Shown piece by piece: positions 33,534 through 42,731 of a stretch of 64,000 nucleotides of DNA. Each line of letters opens with the position of its first letter. Position 1 is the stretch's first letter. Under the pieces are notes generated by a model. It worked only from the letters and a program-made list of their open reading frames with translations. It was not told where the DNA came from and did no database searches. The position numbers and the translations under genes are program-made. The stretch is from Kordiimonadales bacterium IMCC3096 (GTDB taxonomy: Bacteria > Pseudomonadota > Alphaproteobacteria > Minwuiales > Minwuiaceae): assembly GCA_016865035.1 (NCBI GenBank), contig CP018227.1, forward strand, positions 4,126,115 through 4,190,114, read 5' to 3'.

Positions 33534-34493
33534 TCAGCGCCCGTCTTGTCGACCTGCTTCGACCGCATAGTCGCTGACGGGAGCCGCCTTTTCGATCAGC
33601 CCCTGCGCCGCCAGAAATGCCGCGAAACGGGCATAGCGCCCGTGATCAAGCGCGGCGGGACGCAATGCGAAGCGAGGCAGCGTGTCGCGCCAGGCGCGGC
33701 GGTTCAGCTCATCGTCCAGGTCCGGGTTGGCGACAAGGAACAGTTCCCATGCACCTTTCGGGTCGTTGACCATGTACTGCACCGCTTCCTCGATCGCGGC
33801 GAGGAAGCGCACATGACGGGGGTCATCCACCGTATCCCGGTGCGAGACGACGATGAGTTCGTCATAGGCGGGCACACCCTCTGCCTCCACAAAGAAGGCA
33901 CGGCCCGGCTTGCCGACAATGTCCATCTGGTTCAGCTCGAAATTGCGAAACGCACCGATCACCGCATCGACCTGACCAGAGTAGAGCGCAGGCGAGAGGG
34001 AGAAATTGACATTGATCAATTCGACGTCCGAAAGCGAAAGCCCGTGCGGAGCCAGCATCGCGGCCAGGATCGCATCCTCGAAGCCACCGACGGAGAAGCC
34101 GATCCGCTTGCCCTTCAGGTCGGCCAGCGATCGGATCGGCCCGTCGGCCAGAACGACGAGGCTGTTCAGCGGCGTCGCGACCAGCGTACCGATGCGCTTG
34201 AGCGGCAGCCCCTGCGCCACCTGGATATGCAGTTGCGGCTGGTAGGAGATGGCCAGCTCCGCCTGCCTGGCCGCAACCAGTTTCGGCGGATCGTTCGGAT
34301 CAGCCGGGGCGATGAAGGTCACCTCCAGGTCGCGCCGTTCGAACGCGCCGATCTGTTGGGCGACATACAGGGGGCCATGGTCCGGGTTGACGAACCAGTC
34401 CAGCAGGACGGTCAGCTTGTCCGCCGCCCTGACAGGCAGGGCGGTTGCCGTCAGCAGCAGGGCTGACAGCATCAGGGGCAGAATTCTTTTCAT
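33534..34493 (-). CDS. thiY: ABC substrate-binding protein for a thiamine precursor (ThiY-like)
   Basis: Periplasmic NMT1/THI5-like binding protein, 319 residues with a signal peptide (MKRILPLMLSALLLTATALPVRA). The family's LDWFVNPDHGPLYVA and AISYQPQLHIQVAQGLP stretches are present. ThiY proteins bind a formylaminopyrimidine salvage precursor of thiamine. ATG 34493 is supported by the signal peptide and GGAG about 10 nt upstream. It is the third gene of a riboswitch-controlled importer operon; the ligand is inferred from family and the TPP riboswitch. Confidence 0.88.
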   Translation of the reverse strand: MKRILPLMLSALLLTATALPVRAADKLTVLLDWFVNPDHGPLYVAQQIGAFERRDLEVTFIAPADPNDPPKLVAARQAELAISYQPQLHIQVAQGLPLKRIGTLVATPLNSLVVLADGPIRSLADLKGKRIGFSVGGFEDAILAAMLAPHGLSLSDVELINVNFSLSPALYSGQVDAVIGAFRNFELNQMDIVGKPGRAFFVEAEGVPAYDELIVVSHRDTVDDPRHVRFLAAIEEAVQYMVNDPKGAWELFLVANPDLDDELNRRAWRDTLPRFALRPAALDHGRYARFAAFLAAQGLIEKAAPVSDYAVEAGRQDGR

Positions 34494-34534
34494 GAGATAT
34501 TCACTCCAGCGTTCTGAAAGGAAAGGGAATTCAC

Positions 34535-35305
34535 TCATCTGGCAAAGCTGTCCGGCTGCCATGGCAGCGCCCTGCGCAACAGCGCATCGACGCTGAGCCA
34601 GAGCAGGACGGAAAACAGCGCCAGGACAAAGAGCGCGGCGAACAGCAGGTCGATCTGCATCCGTCCGTTGGCGTGCAGCATCAGGTAGCCGAGCCCGGCA
34701 CTGGAGCCGACCCACTCCCCCACGACGGCCCCGATAGGCGCGACACCGGTCGCAACGCGCAGCCCGGATGCCAGCGCAGGCAGGGCGGCAGGAATGCGGA
34801 CATGCAGCATCAGCGCGACCGTGCGCCGGAAAGGAGGCAGGGTGGCCGACATGATGCTGGCCAGATCGAGCATCCCCGGCTCCGTCCGCCGCAGGCCGTC
34901 GAGGAAGGCCGTTGTTACGGGGAAGAAGATGATCAGCACCGCCATGGCGACCTTCGACCAGAGACCGTAACCGAGCCAGAGCACCAGCAGCGGTGCCAGA
35001 GCGAAGACCGGCACGGCCTGACTGATGACCAGCAACGGCAGGCCAATGCGCCGCGCTGCCGGAATGGCGTGTATCAGGATCGCGGCGGCGACACCCAGCG
35101 TCGTGCCGATCAGCAGCCCCAGGACGATCTCCTGCGCGGTGGTGCCCAGATGGCGCAGGATCAGTTCATGCCGTGCGATCAGTGTCTCGATGACCGCAAT
35201 CGGGCCGGGCAGCAGGAATGGCTCGATCCCGCTGACCTGGACGTAGCCCTGCCAGAGCCCCAGCAACACGAAGGTGGTGGCGACAGCGGTCAGCAGGCGG
35301 CTCAT
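34535..35305 (-). CDS. thiX: ABC transporter permease (ThiX-like)
   Basis: 256-residue inner-membrane permease with about six hydrophobic segments and the EAA-type cytoplasmic loop (AFLDGLRRTEPGMLDLASIM, GVAPIGAVVGEWVG). It overlaps the ATPase gene by 4 bp and precedes the binding-protein gene. Together these form a thiamine-precursor importer under the upstream TPP riboswitch. Confidence 0.9.
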   Translation of the reverse strand: MSRLLTAVATTFVLLGLWQGYVQVSGIEPFLLPGPIAVIETLIARHELILRHLGTTAQEIVLGLLIGTTLGVAAAILIHAIPAARRIGLPLLVISQAVPVFALAPLLVLWLGYGLWSKVAMAVLIIFFPVTTAFLDGLRRTEPGMLDLASIMSATLPPFRRTVALMLHVRIPAALPALASGLRVATGVAPIGAVVGEWVGSSAGLGYLMLHANGRMQIDLLFAALFVLALFSVLLWLSVDALLRRALPWQPDSFAR

Positions 35306-36063
35306 GCCATCTCCCCCAGCGCTTCCATCAACTGGCGCCAGTGATCCCGGGCGCTGTCGGTGTCGATGGCGCGTGGCGTCTGTCCGCCCGGTTCCAGGGT
35401 TCGGCTGATGGTCGCCGGATCACCGGTCATGACCGTGATCGCATGACTGATGCGGATCGCTTCCCACGGATCATGGGTCACCATCAGCACCGTGCGCCCG
35501 GCCAGCATTTCCGCGGCCAGATCCTGCAGGCGAAGCCGGGTGAGCGCATCCACGGCGGAGAAGGGTTCGTCCATCAGGACCAGCGGGCAGTCCTCCATCA
35601 GGGTCCGGGCAAGCGCCACCCGCTGCCGCATGCCGCCCGAGAGAGTTGCCGGTCGGGATTCAGCCGCCTCCGCCAGGCCGACCCGCGCCAGCATGGCAAG
35701 TCCCCTGTCCCGATCCGCGCGCTCTCCGCGCAGCCGCGACCCCAGCAGGACATTGTCCAGTGCGTTGAGCCAGGGCAGCAGCCCGTCCCCCTGCCCCATC
35801 AGTGCCACACGGCCCGCCAGCGGCTGGCCATCCGTCGCCTGCACCGTGCCCGGCCCGTCAATCAATCCGGCCACCCGTCGCAGCAGGGTCGACTTGCCGA
35901 TCCCGCTCGGCCCCAGCAGACAGGTCGTGCTGCCCGCAGGCACATCCAGTGACAGGTCGCGCAGGATCGTACGCGCGCCATAGGCGACGGAAAGGTCGCG
36001 CAGCGCGAGGCCAAAGCCTTCGTCGGCAGATGCTTCTGGTGATGTGCCCGGCGGAACGCCCAT
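35302..36063 (-). CDS. thiZ: ABC transporter ATP-binding protein (ThiZ-like)
   Basis: 253-residue ATPase. Walker A GPSGIGKST, signature LSGGMRQRVALARTL and Walker B LVLMDEPFSAVD are intact, in the nitrate/sulfonate/taurine-type subfamily. ATG 36063 lies just downstream of the TPP riboswitch, whose 3' edge contains the GGGAGGG ribosome site 10 nt before the start. First gene of the thiZXY operon. Confidence 0.92.
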   Translation of the reverse strand: MGVPPGTSPEASADEGFGLALRDLSVAYGARTILRDLSLDVPAGSTTCLLGPSGIGKSTLLRRVAGLIDGPGTVQATDGQPLAGRVALMGQGDGLLPWLNALDNVLLGSRLRGERADRDRGLAMLARVGLAEAAESRPATLSGGMRQRVALARTLMEDCPLVLMDEPFSAVDALTRLRLQDLAAEMLAGRTVLMVTHDPWEAIRISHAITVMTGDPATISRTLEPGGQTPRAIDTDSARDHWRQLMEALGEMA

Positions 36064-36069
36064 GGGCCA

Positions 36070-36160
36070 CGATCCCTCCCTACGCCGGTACCAACCGGAT
36101 CAGGTTCAAGGGGTCGTGCGTCATGCACCTCTCAGCCACACTTGCGGCTCCCCCGGTTCG
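36070..36160 (-). ncRNA. TPP riboswitch (THI element)
   Basis: Conserved aptamer pieces read on the minus strand: CTGAGAG (36129-36135), ACCTGATCC (36097-36105) and GCGTAGGGA (36077-36085), in the correct order and spacing. TPP binding should hide the GGGAGGG ribosome site at the 3' edge and shut down translation of thiZ. This is the first signal on a transcript that begins about 36158. Confidence 0.95.
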
Positions 36161-36164
36161 ACGC

Positions 36165-36192
36165 ACTATATAGGCAGAAGTCATCCTGTCGA
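36165..36192 (-). promoter_or_regulatory. Promoter of the TPP-riboswitch/thiZXY operon
   Basis: TCGACA (-35), 16-nt spacer, TATAGT (-10), five of six bases matching in each box. Predicted start near 36158, immediately in front of the aptamer. Confidence 0.65.
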
Positions 36193-36207
36193 GGGGAGCG
36201 GTTCGAC

Positions 36208-37323
36208 GTGCGGGCAGACACGGTCTTCATCGGCAGCGAGATCTACCGGACCTCGCGCTACGGGCGGCGGCATCCACTGGCCATCCCCCGTGTCTCCACG
36301 GTGATGGACCTTTGCCGGGCGCTCGGCTGGCTGGATGACGACTGCTACATCGAAAGCCCGCTGGCGACCGTGGACCAGCTCTGCCGGTTCCACGATCCGG
36401 CCTATGTCACGGCGGTGATGCAGGCCGAGCGGACGCAGAAGGCAACACCGGAGCTGATCGCCAGGCACAACATCGGCAAGCTGGAGAACCCGGTCTATGG
36501 CGAGATCTTCCGCCGACCGGCCACCGCTGTCGGGGCCAGCCTGCTCGCCGCCGACCTGATTGCCGGCGACAGGGCACGGCGGGTTCACACGCCTGCGGGC
36601 GGCACCCATCACGGGCGTCCCGACCGCGCCTCCGGCTTCTGTTACTTCAACGATCCCGTGCTGGCGATCCTGCGACTGCAAGACCACGGCGTCGGACGTA
36701 TCGCCTATGTGGACGTGGACGCGCACCATTGCGACGGGGTGGAGGATGCGACCCACGATGATCCCACCGTCCTGACGCTCTCCATCCACGAACATGGCCG
36801 CTGGCCGCATCGGGTGGAAACCCCGCACCGCCAGACGCCGACGGTGGGCAACTGGCCGCTGCCAAGGGGGTCCGGTGACAGCCTGTTCCGCAGCGTGTTC
36901 GAACAGGAACTGCTGCCCCGCGTCACGGCCTTCGCGCCGGATGTGGTGATCATGCAGTGCGGTGCCGACGCACTGGCCGATGATCCGCTGAGCCGCCTGG
37001 AGCTCTCCAACCGTGCCATCTGGCGGGCCGTGCGCTCCGTTGACCGGATTGCGCCAAGACTGATCGTGCTGGGCGGCGGCGGCTACAATCCCTGGTCGGT
37101 CGCGCGCTGCTGGACCGGTATCTGGGGTGCCCTGGCCGGGTTTGCGCGGCCATCGCGCCTGCCTGCCGGGGCGGAACGGATCCTGCGGGACCTCACATGG
37201 CATCGCCAGGCGGGCCGCAATCCGCCGGAGCACTGGTTCACGACCCTGGCCGACCAGCCGAACGACGGCCCTGACGGTCTGGCGGCACTTGCCACGGCCC
37301 TGCCGGGAATGGAAACCTCCTGA
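36208..37323 (+). CDS. Histone-deacetylase-like protein (AcuC/HDAC family)
   Basis: Zinc amidohydrolase that removes acetyl groups from lysines, polyamines or other amines; 371 residues. Catalytic elements are complete: paired histidines in GGTHHG, zinc ligands in DVDAHHCDG and QCGADAL, and the active-site tyrosine in GGGGYN. The GTG at 36208 has GGGGAG 9 nt upstream; the earlier in-frame ATG lies in the divergent riboswitch. The bacterial substrate cannot be told. Confidence 0.92.
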   Translation: MRADTVFIGSEIYRTSRYGRRHPLAIPRVSTVMDLCRALGWLDDDCYIESPLATVDQLCRFHDPAYVTAVMQAERTQKATPELIARHNIGKLENPVYGEIFRRPATAVGASLLAADLIAGDRARRVHTPAGGTHHGRPDRASGFCYFNDPVLAILRLQDHGVGRIAYVDVDAHHCDGVEDATHDDPTVLTLSIHEHGRWPHRVETPHRQTPTVGNWPLPRGSGDSLFRSVFEQELLPRVTAFAPDVVIMQCGADALADDPLSRLELSNRAIWRAVRSVDRIAPRLIVLGGGGYNPWSVARCWTGIWGALAGFARPSRLPAGAERILRDLTWHRQAGRNPPEHWFTTLADQPNDGPDGLAALATALPGMETS

Positions 37324-37325
37324 CC

Positions 37326-37787
37326 ATGCGAATCCTTCTCCGCCCCATCCTCCTGCTGCTGCTCCTGACCGTGGCGACCGTTGCCCCCGCTGCGGCACAG
37401 GATCTGAGCAGCCTGACTGTCGAGACCGCCGGCGGCGAACGGCGCTTCGCCGTGGAGCTTGCCGATGATGCGGCCAGCCGCCGTCGCGGCCTGATGTTCC
37501 GGCAGTCCATGCCACTCGACCACGGCATGTTGTTCGATTTCGAACGGGAACAGCCTCTCAGCTTCTGGATGAAGAACACCCCGCTGCCGCTCGACATCAT
37601 CTTCATCGACCGGCGGGGCATCATCGTCCACATCCATCATCGCGCCGTCCCCTACGACGAGACCCCGATCCCCTCCATGAAACCCGCTTCAGCGGTGCTG
37701 GAGATCAACGGCGGCGTGGCCCGTGTGATCGGCATTGCCGAAGGCGACCAGGTCAGACACCGGATCTTTGGCAATCAGCCCGGCTGA
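37326..37787 (+). CDS. DUF192 exported protein
   Basis: 153 residues with a signal peptide ending near VAPAAAQ, then the DUF192 core (RRRGLMFRQSMPLDHGMLFDF, SFWMKNTPLPLDIIFID). Function is unknown for the family. It starts 2 bp after the HDAC-like gene, so they are probably co-transcribed, and overlaps the convergent isomerase gene by 13 bp. Confidence 0.92.
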   Translation: MRILLRPILLLLLLTVATVAPAAAQDLSSLTVETAGGERRFAVELADDAASRRRGLMFRQSMPLDHGMLFDFEREQPLSFWMKNTPLPLDIIFIDRRGIIVHIHHRAVPYDETPIPSMKPASAVLEINGGVARVIGIAEGDQVRHRIFGNQPG

Positions 37788-38380
37788 CCCCAGCCGAGTG
37801 CCTGGTCCAGCCGGTCCTGACCGAAGAACAGTTCCTCACCGACCAGGAAGCTCGGGGCGCCGAAGATGCCTGCGGCAATGGCTGTTTCGCCGTTCCGGCG
37901 CAATTGGCGCTTGATCTCCGCGGATTCGGCGGCCTGCTGCTGCACTTGGCCCGATGCGCCCGCGAGGGACGCGAGCACCACCGGGTCGGCGATATCCCGA
38001 TCCTCCGCGAATGCGGCGCGAAAGACCTTTAGGGCAAATCCAGGATCATCGATCACGAGGGCGAGGCGCAGCGCCCGCAGGCTGTCGGGCGGGTATCTGC
38101 GCAGCCCCTCCCCGTACCAGCCGATCCCGAACCATGCACAGAGGCGCGCGAGATCACGCCACTTGTTGGCGCGTGCGGCGGCATTCATCGGCTGACGGTT
38201 GCCCGCGTCCGGGTCGTGGTGTGCGAAGACGGCGCCAAGCAGAAACGGGCGCCAGATGAACCGCGCCCTGTCCGCTTCCGGCAATCGGGCGATTCTCTCT
38301 GCCGCGACATAGGCATAGGGGCTGGCGAAGTCGTACCAGAATTCGATCCGGGATCGCCCGGCCCCCTGCCCCGCCGTCAC
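37775..38380 (-). CDS. 2-hydroxychromene-2-carboxylate isomerase family (DsbA fold)
   Basis: 201-residue thioredoxin-fold protein of the kappa glutathione-transferase/HCCA isomerase family: EFWYDFASPYAYVAAERI at the start and GIFGAPSFLVGEELFFGQDRLD near the end. Family members isomerise aromatic-ring-cleavage intermediates using glutathione. GTG 38380 start. It follows the acyl-CoA synthetase by 6 bp, so both may serve degradation of an aromatic or related acid. Confidence 0.9.
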   Translation of the reverse strand: MTAGQGAGRSRIEFWYDFASPYAYVAAERIARLPEADRARFIWRPFLLGAVFAHHDPDAGNRQPMNAAARANKWRDLARLCAWFGIGWYGEGLRRYPPDSLRALRLALVIDDPGFALKVFRAAFAEDRDIADPVVLASLAGASGQVQQQAAESAEIKRQLRRNGETAIAAGIFGAPSFLVGEELFFGQDRLDQALGWGQPG

Positions 38381-38386
38381 CGCCGG

Positions 38387-39928
38387 TCAGCTGCCAGCGA
38401 CGCGGCGGTCGATGCCTTTCCAATAGGGTTCGCGCAGATCCTTGCGGCGGATCTTGCCGACCGGTGACTTGGGCAGCGGATCCTTCTGGAACACGGCCTT
38501 CGAAGGCTTCTTGTAGGACCCCAGCCGCTCGACGCAGGTGCGGATCACGTCTTCCTCCGTCACCTCTGCCGTGCCGTCCAGCACGCAGATCGCCAGCGGG
38601 GTCTCGCCCCAGCGTTCGTGCGGCACGCCGAACACGGCAACCTCCACCACGCCCGGCAGGTCGGCGATGACGTTCTCCAGTTCCAGCGGCCAGATATTGA
38701 AGCCACCGGAGATGATCATGTCGTCGGAGCGGTCGAGGATGTAGAGGTAGCCGTTCCGGTCCAGCCGGCCGACATCGCCGGTCTTCACCCAGCCCCGCAC
38801 GATGCGTTCCGCCGTCGCCTCCGGGTTGTTCCAGAAGCCGACCATCTGGCCGTCCGTCCGGGCCACGATCTCGCCCGGATCACCCAGCGGGACCGGATTG
38901 TTCTCCTCGTCCCAGATCTCGATCTCGGCAAAGGGCAGCGGCATGCCACAGGACCGGATGGGATTCGAGCCCTCCATCTCCGCAAACCACTGCCTTGGCC
39001 CCATCATGGACACCGGCAGCACCTCCGTCTGGCCATAGCCCTGATACAGCGCATCCTGGCCAAAGACATCGCGCGCCAGATAGGCGGTGGCATCCGAAAT
39101 CGGCGCGGCAGCAACCAGAATGCACTTCAGGCTGGAATAGTCACGGTCCCGAGCCGTCGGGTCCTGCAGCATGGTGTTGAGCATGGTCGGCACGAAGAAG
39201 GCATAGGCGATGCCCTCCTCCGCGATCAGGTCCAACGTCTCGCCGGGGTGGAAGTGGTCCAGCAGCACGTTGCAGCCACCCGAGAGATAGACCGGCAGGT
39301 ACTGGTAACCGGAACCATGGCTGATCGGGCCGACATGCAGGCACTTGTCCCCCGGCTCAACCGGCGGAAACAGGTAGAACCAGTCACGCCCCGCCGCAAG
39401 CCAGGCCTTGTGCGTATAGGCGACGCCCTTCGGCTTGCCGGTCGTGCCGCCGGTGTGGCGGATGATGAAATTGTCGTCGGGGTCGATCTCCACCTCCGGC
39501 ATCACGTCCGACTGCGCCGCCAGCCAGTCCTCGTAGCCATCATCACGCACGATCACATGCTCAAGATCCGGCAGTTCATCGACGAAGCCGTCCATGTCGC
39601 TGGCATAGTGCGCAGCCACCAGCACGGCCTTGCAGTTGGTATGCCCAAGCATGTGCAGGTGCATCTCCCGCTTGTCACGGGCGTAGAGCGGCACGCGCAC
39701 GACGCCCGCGATGGCGGCCCCGGCGAAGAAGTCCGCCGCCTCGATGGAATTGTCCTCCAGCACCCCGACCCGGTCGCCGGGCTTGACCCCCAGCGCGATC
39801 AGACCATTGGCCAGGCGGACCGCACGGTCCCAGGCCTCGGCAAAGGTCAGCCTGCGGTCACGCCAGACCACCGCTTCGCGATCCGCATAGAAGGTTGCCG
39901 CGCGGGCCATCAGCGTCCGGACATCCAT
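38387..39928 (-). CDS. Acyl-CoA synthetase (AMP-dependent ligase)
   Basis: 513-residue ANL-superfamily ligase. HTGGTTGKPKGVAYT, GYGQTE and the C-terminal SDDMIISGGFNIWP and lysine motif SPVGKIRRKDL are intact. ATG 39928 is preceded by GGGGAGGAG; the longer reading begins inside the intergenic region. It shares a likely transcript with the isomerase downstream. The substrate is unknown; neighbours suggest an aromatic or hydroxy acid. Confidence 0.93.
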   Translation of the reverse strand: MDVRTLMARAATFYADREAVVWRDRRLTFAEAWDRAVRLANGLIALGVKPGDRVGVLEDNSIEAADFFAGAAIAGVVRVPLYARDKREMHLHMLGHTNCKAVLVAAHYASDMDGFVDELPDLEHVIVRDDGYEDWLAAQSDVMPEVEIDPDDNFIIRHTGGTTGKPKGVAYTHKAWLAAGRDWFYLFPPVEPGDKCLHVGPISHGSGYQYLPVYLSGGCNVLLDHFHPGETLDLIAEEGIAYAFFVPTMLNTMLQDPTARDRDYSSLKCILVAAAPISDATAYLARDVFGQDALYQGYGQTEVLPVSMMGPRQWFAEMEGSNPIRSCGMPLPFAEIEIWDEENNPVPLGDPGEIVARTDGQMVGFWNNPEATAERIVRGWVKTGDVGRLDRNGYLYILDRSDDMIISGGFNIWPLELENVIADLPGVVEVAVFGVPHERWGETPLAICVLDGTAEVTEEDVIRTCVERLGSYKKPSKAVFQKDPLPKSPVGKIRRKDLREPYWKGIDRRVAGS

Positions 39929-40099
39929 CGTGTAACTCCTCCCCGGGTCATGTCGAATTCGGCCCGCAGTAAAGGCGGGTTTGGCTGTCGGTTGCAATAG
40001 GTTGCCTGGGTTACGGTCAACGTTTCATCGGCCCCGCAATTGCTATAACGTGCAAGCAACAAGAGGTGCGCATCTGCGCCCGGACGGAGGATTGTGAAC

Positions 40100-41500
40100 A
40101 TGGCCGATACCGCCCTGAGACCCGACAGCGAGACGCTCGACACCACGCTGGCGGCATTGAAGGACCTGCTTGGCGACCGCGTGACCACGGCCACGGCGGT
40201 GCGTGAACACCACGGCCATGACGAGAGCTATCATCATGGTTCCATGCCCGACGCGGTCTGTTTCGCCCACTCGACGGAGGAAGTGTCGGCCATCGTGAAG
40301 ATCTGCGCCGCCAACGACGTGCCGATCATCGCCTATGGCACAGGCACTTCGCTGGAAGGCCACGTCATCCCGACCCGCGGCGGCGTGACGGTTGATCTGA
40401 GCCAGATGGATGCTGTCGTTGAGGTCAATCCCGAGGATCTGGACTGCACCGTGCAGGCCGGTGTCCGCCGCAAGCAGTTGAACGAGTACCTGCGCGACAC
40501 CGGGCTGTTCTTCCCCATCGATCCGGGCGCGGACGCCTCCCTCGGCGGCATGGCGGCAACCCGGGCCTCCGGCACCAATGCCGTCCGGTACGGAACGATG
40601 CGGGAAAACGTGCTCGCCCTGACCTGCGTCATGGCCGACGGGCGCATCATCCGCACCAACCGCCGCGCCCGGAAATCCTCCGCCGGGTATGACCTGACCC
40701 GGCTGATGGTCGGGTCGGAGGGAACGCTCGGCATCATCACCGAGGTGACGCTGAGGCTCTATGGCATTCCGGAGGCCATTACCTCCGCCGTTGTGTCCTT
40801 CCCCGATCTGGAGGGCGCGGTGAACGCGGTCATCACCACGATCCAGTGCGGCATTCCGATTGCGCGCATCGAACTGCTGGATGACGTGCAGATGGACGCG
40901 ATCAACCGTCATTCCGGTCTCGACTATCCCGTCATGTCGACCCTGTTCCTGGAGTTCCATGGCTCGGAAGCCAGCGTGGCCGAACAGGCCAGCAGCATGG
41001 GCGATATCTGCGGCGAGTTCGGCGGTGCCAACTTCCAGTGGACGTCCCAGGCGGAGGAGCGGACCAAGCTCTGGCAGGCCCGCCATGACGCGGCCTATTC
41101 GGCCAAGGCGCTGCGCAACAATTCCGTGCTGTGGGCGACGGACGTCTGCGTACCGATCTCCCGGCTGGCGGAATGCATCCTGGAGACCAAGAAGGACATC
41201 GTGGAATCGAAGCTGATCGCCCCGATTGTCGGCCATGTCGGCGACGGCAACTTCCACCTCGCCTTTGTCCTGGGTGAGGGTGACGAGGAGGAGTTCAAGC
41301 GCGCCGATGCCCTGAACGACCGCATGGTGGAGCGCGCCCTGTCCATGGGCGGCACCTGCACCGGCGAACATGGGGTCGGTACCGGCAAGATGAAGTTCCT
41401 GCAGGCGGAGCACGGCGATGCCATCAGCTTCATGCGCATGATCAAGAATGCGCTGGACCCGCAGAACATCATGAATCCGGGCAAGATCTTCACCGTCTGA
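40100..41500 (+). CDS. FAD-linked D-lactate/glycolate-type dehydrogenase
   Basis: 466 residues of the GlcD/Dld family. The PCMH-type FAD domain (YGTGTSLEGHVIP, PTRGGVTVDLSQMD, DPGADASLGGMAATRASG) is followed by the C-terminal FAD-oxidase cap and GEHGVGTGKMKF. It oxidises a 2-hydroxy acid and passes electrons to a cytochrome or quinone in relatives. ATG 40100 has GGAGGA 8 nt upstream. It is divergent from the acyl-CoA synthetase and precedes ubiX by 16 bp. Confidence 0.92.
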   Translation: MADTALRPDSETLDTTLAALKDLLGDRVTTATAVREHHGHDESYHHGSMPDAVCFAHSTEEVSAIVKICAANDVPIIAYGTGTSLEGHVIPTRGGVTVDLSQMDAVVEVNPEDLDCTVQAGVRRKQLNEYLRDTGLFFPIDPGADASLGGMAATRASGTNAVRYGTMRENVLALTCVMADGRIIRTNRRARKSSAGYDLTRLMVGSEGTLGIITEVTLRLYGIPEAITSAVVSFPDLEGAVNAVITTIQCGIPIARIELLDDVQMDAINRHSGLDYPVMSTLFLEFHGSEASVAEQASSMGDICGEFGGANFQWTSQAEERTKLWQARHDAAYSAKALRNNSVLWATDVCVPISRLAECILETKKDIVESKLIAPIVGHVGDGNFHLAFVLGEGDEEEFKRADALNDRMVERALSMGGTCTGEHGVGTGKMKFLQAEHGDAISFMRMIKNALDPQNIMNPGKIFTV

Positions 41501-41516
41501 GGAAACCGCGCACCCC

Positions 41517-42089
41517 ATGACCGAACGCCTGATCATCGGCATGTCAGGGGCCAGCGGCGCGGCCTATGGCATCCGCCTGCTGGAGGTCCTGCGCGACCAG
41601 TCGGTGGAAACCCACCTGGTGATGAGCAAGGCCGCGGCCCTGACCATCAACGCGGAGACTGACCGGAGCGTCGATGCGGTGCGTGCGCTGGCCGACGTCA
41701 GCTATCCCGTGGGCGATGTCGGTGCCGGGATCGCCAGCGGGTCCTTCCGCACCAGGGGCATGGTCATCGCCCCCTGCTCCATCAAGACATTGTCGGAGGT
41801 GGCGAACTGTGCCGCCGGAAACCTGCTGGCGCGGGCCGCCGACGTGACGCTGAAGGAACGGCGGCGACTGGTGCTGATGGTGCGGGAAACCCCGCTGCAT
41901 GCCGGTCACCTGCGGCTGATGAGCCAGGCGACCGAAGCCGGCGCGATCATCATGCCGCCGGTCCCGGCCTTCTATGCCCGGCCGTCGAGCCTGGATGAAA
42001 TGGTGGATCACACCGTCGGGCGGGTACTGGACCTGTTCGACATCGACAGCGGCCTCGCCCACCGCTGGAAGGAGACGCCGGAAGGCTGA
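41517..42089 (+). CDS. ubiX: Flavin prenyltransferase UbiX
   Basis: Makes prenylated FMN, the cofactor of UbiD-type decarboxylases. 190 residues, the usual length; RLIIGMSGASGAAYGIRLLE, the central MVIAPCSIKTLSEVA and the C-terminal LMSQATEAGAIIMPPVPAFY are diagnostic. Ends one base before the convergent lipoprotein stop. No ubiD is nearby in the window. Confidence 0.95.
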   Translation: MTERLIIGMSGASGAAYGIRLLEVLRDQSVETHLVMSKAAALTINAETDRSVDAVRALADVSYPVGDVGAGIASGSFRTRGMVIAPCSIKTLSEVANCAAGNLLARAADVTLKERRRLVLMVRETPLHAGHLRLMSQATEAGAIIMPPVPAFYARPSSLDEMVDHTVGRVLDLFDIDSGLAHRWKETPEG

Positions 42090-42731
42090 TCAGATCCGCT
42101 CCAGGATCCGCCGGATCCGTGTCACCTTCTCACCCTTGCCGTGCAATGCTGGATACTCCGCCTCGATGGTCGCGTAATAGGCCTCCAGCGGCACCGAAAC
42201 CGTCCGCATCAGGTCCCGTCGGCCCTCCCGCTCGAACAGCAACCCGCAGGCGCTGACAACAGCGTCATGACCATCGACCGGGGTCGTGGCGAGAATGTTG
42301 ATCTGGTCCGCCATCATGCCGGGCACATCCATCTTCGCACGGCGCATCGCCAGCAGTGCGATCACCGCCCGTTCCCGGCCATCACCGGCCAGACGCAGCC
42401 GCTCCGTTTCCATGGCAATGGCGCGCTGCACCCCGTTCGTCAGTCCGCGCTGCACCAGCAGCGCGAACTCGCCCAGGAAATCCGTGTGCTCCGGGAACAG
42501 GTTCGTGCATTCGGTGCCGAGACGTTCGAGAAAGCCCAGCCTGAAGACCGCGCGTTTCAGGTCCCGGTCCAGCGCGTTCCAGTCGTCCTGGGTCAGCCCC
42601 GCGACCCCTGACAGCTCACCATTGCGCGACAGGCGCGGATCCTCGATCACCGGCGGGGGCAGATCACCACGCCCGCCGCAGGCCGCCAGCAGCAACAGCA
42701 GCCCGCCAAGTGTCAGCCCGCGCAAGCTCAT
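42090..42731 (-). CDS. Hypothetical lipoprotein
   Basis: 213 residues with a lipobox LLLLLAACGG after the signal sequence, so it is probably anchored in the outer or inner membrane. The rest is helical and charged, without a family I recognise. Coupled by a 4-bp overlap to the upstream MaoC gene. Function unknown. Confidence 0.78.
   Translation of the reverse strand: MSLRGLTLGGLLLLLAACGGRGDLPPPVIEDPRLSRNGELSGVAGLTQDDWNALDRDLKRAVFRLGFLERLGTECTNLFPEHTDFLGEFALLVQRGLTNGVQRAIAMETERLRLAGDGRERAVIALLAMRRAKMDVPGMMADQINILATTPVDGHDAVVSACGLLFEREGRRDLMRTVSVPLEAYYATIEAEYPALHGKGEKVTRIRRILERI

Noticed and set aside
40015-40049. Possible promoter (TATAAC) upstream of the FAD-linked dehydrogenase
   Set aside because: The -10-like box has no acceptable -35 at 16-18 nt, so support is too weak to list.
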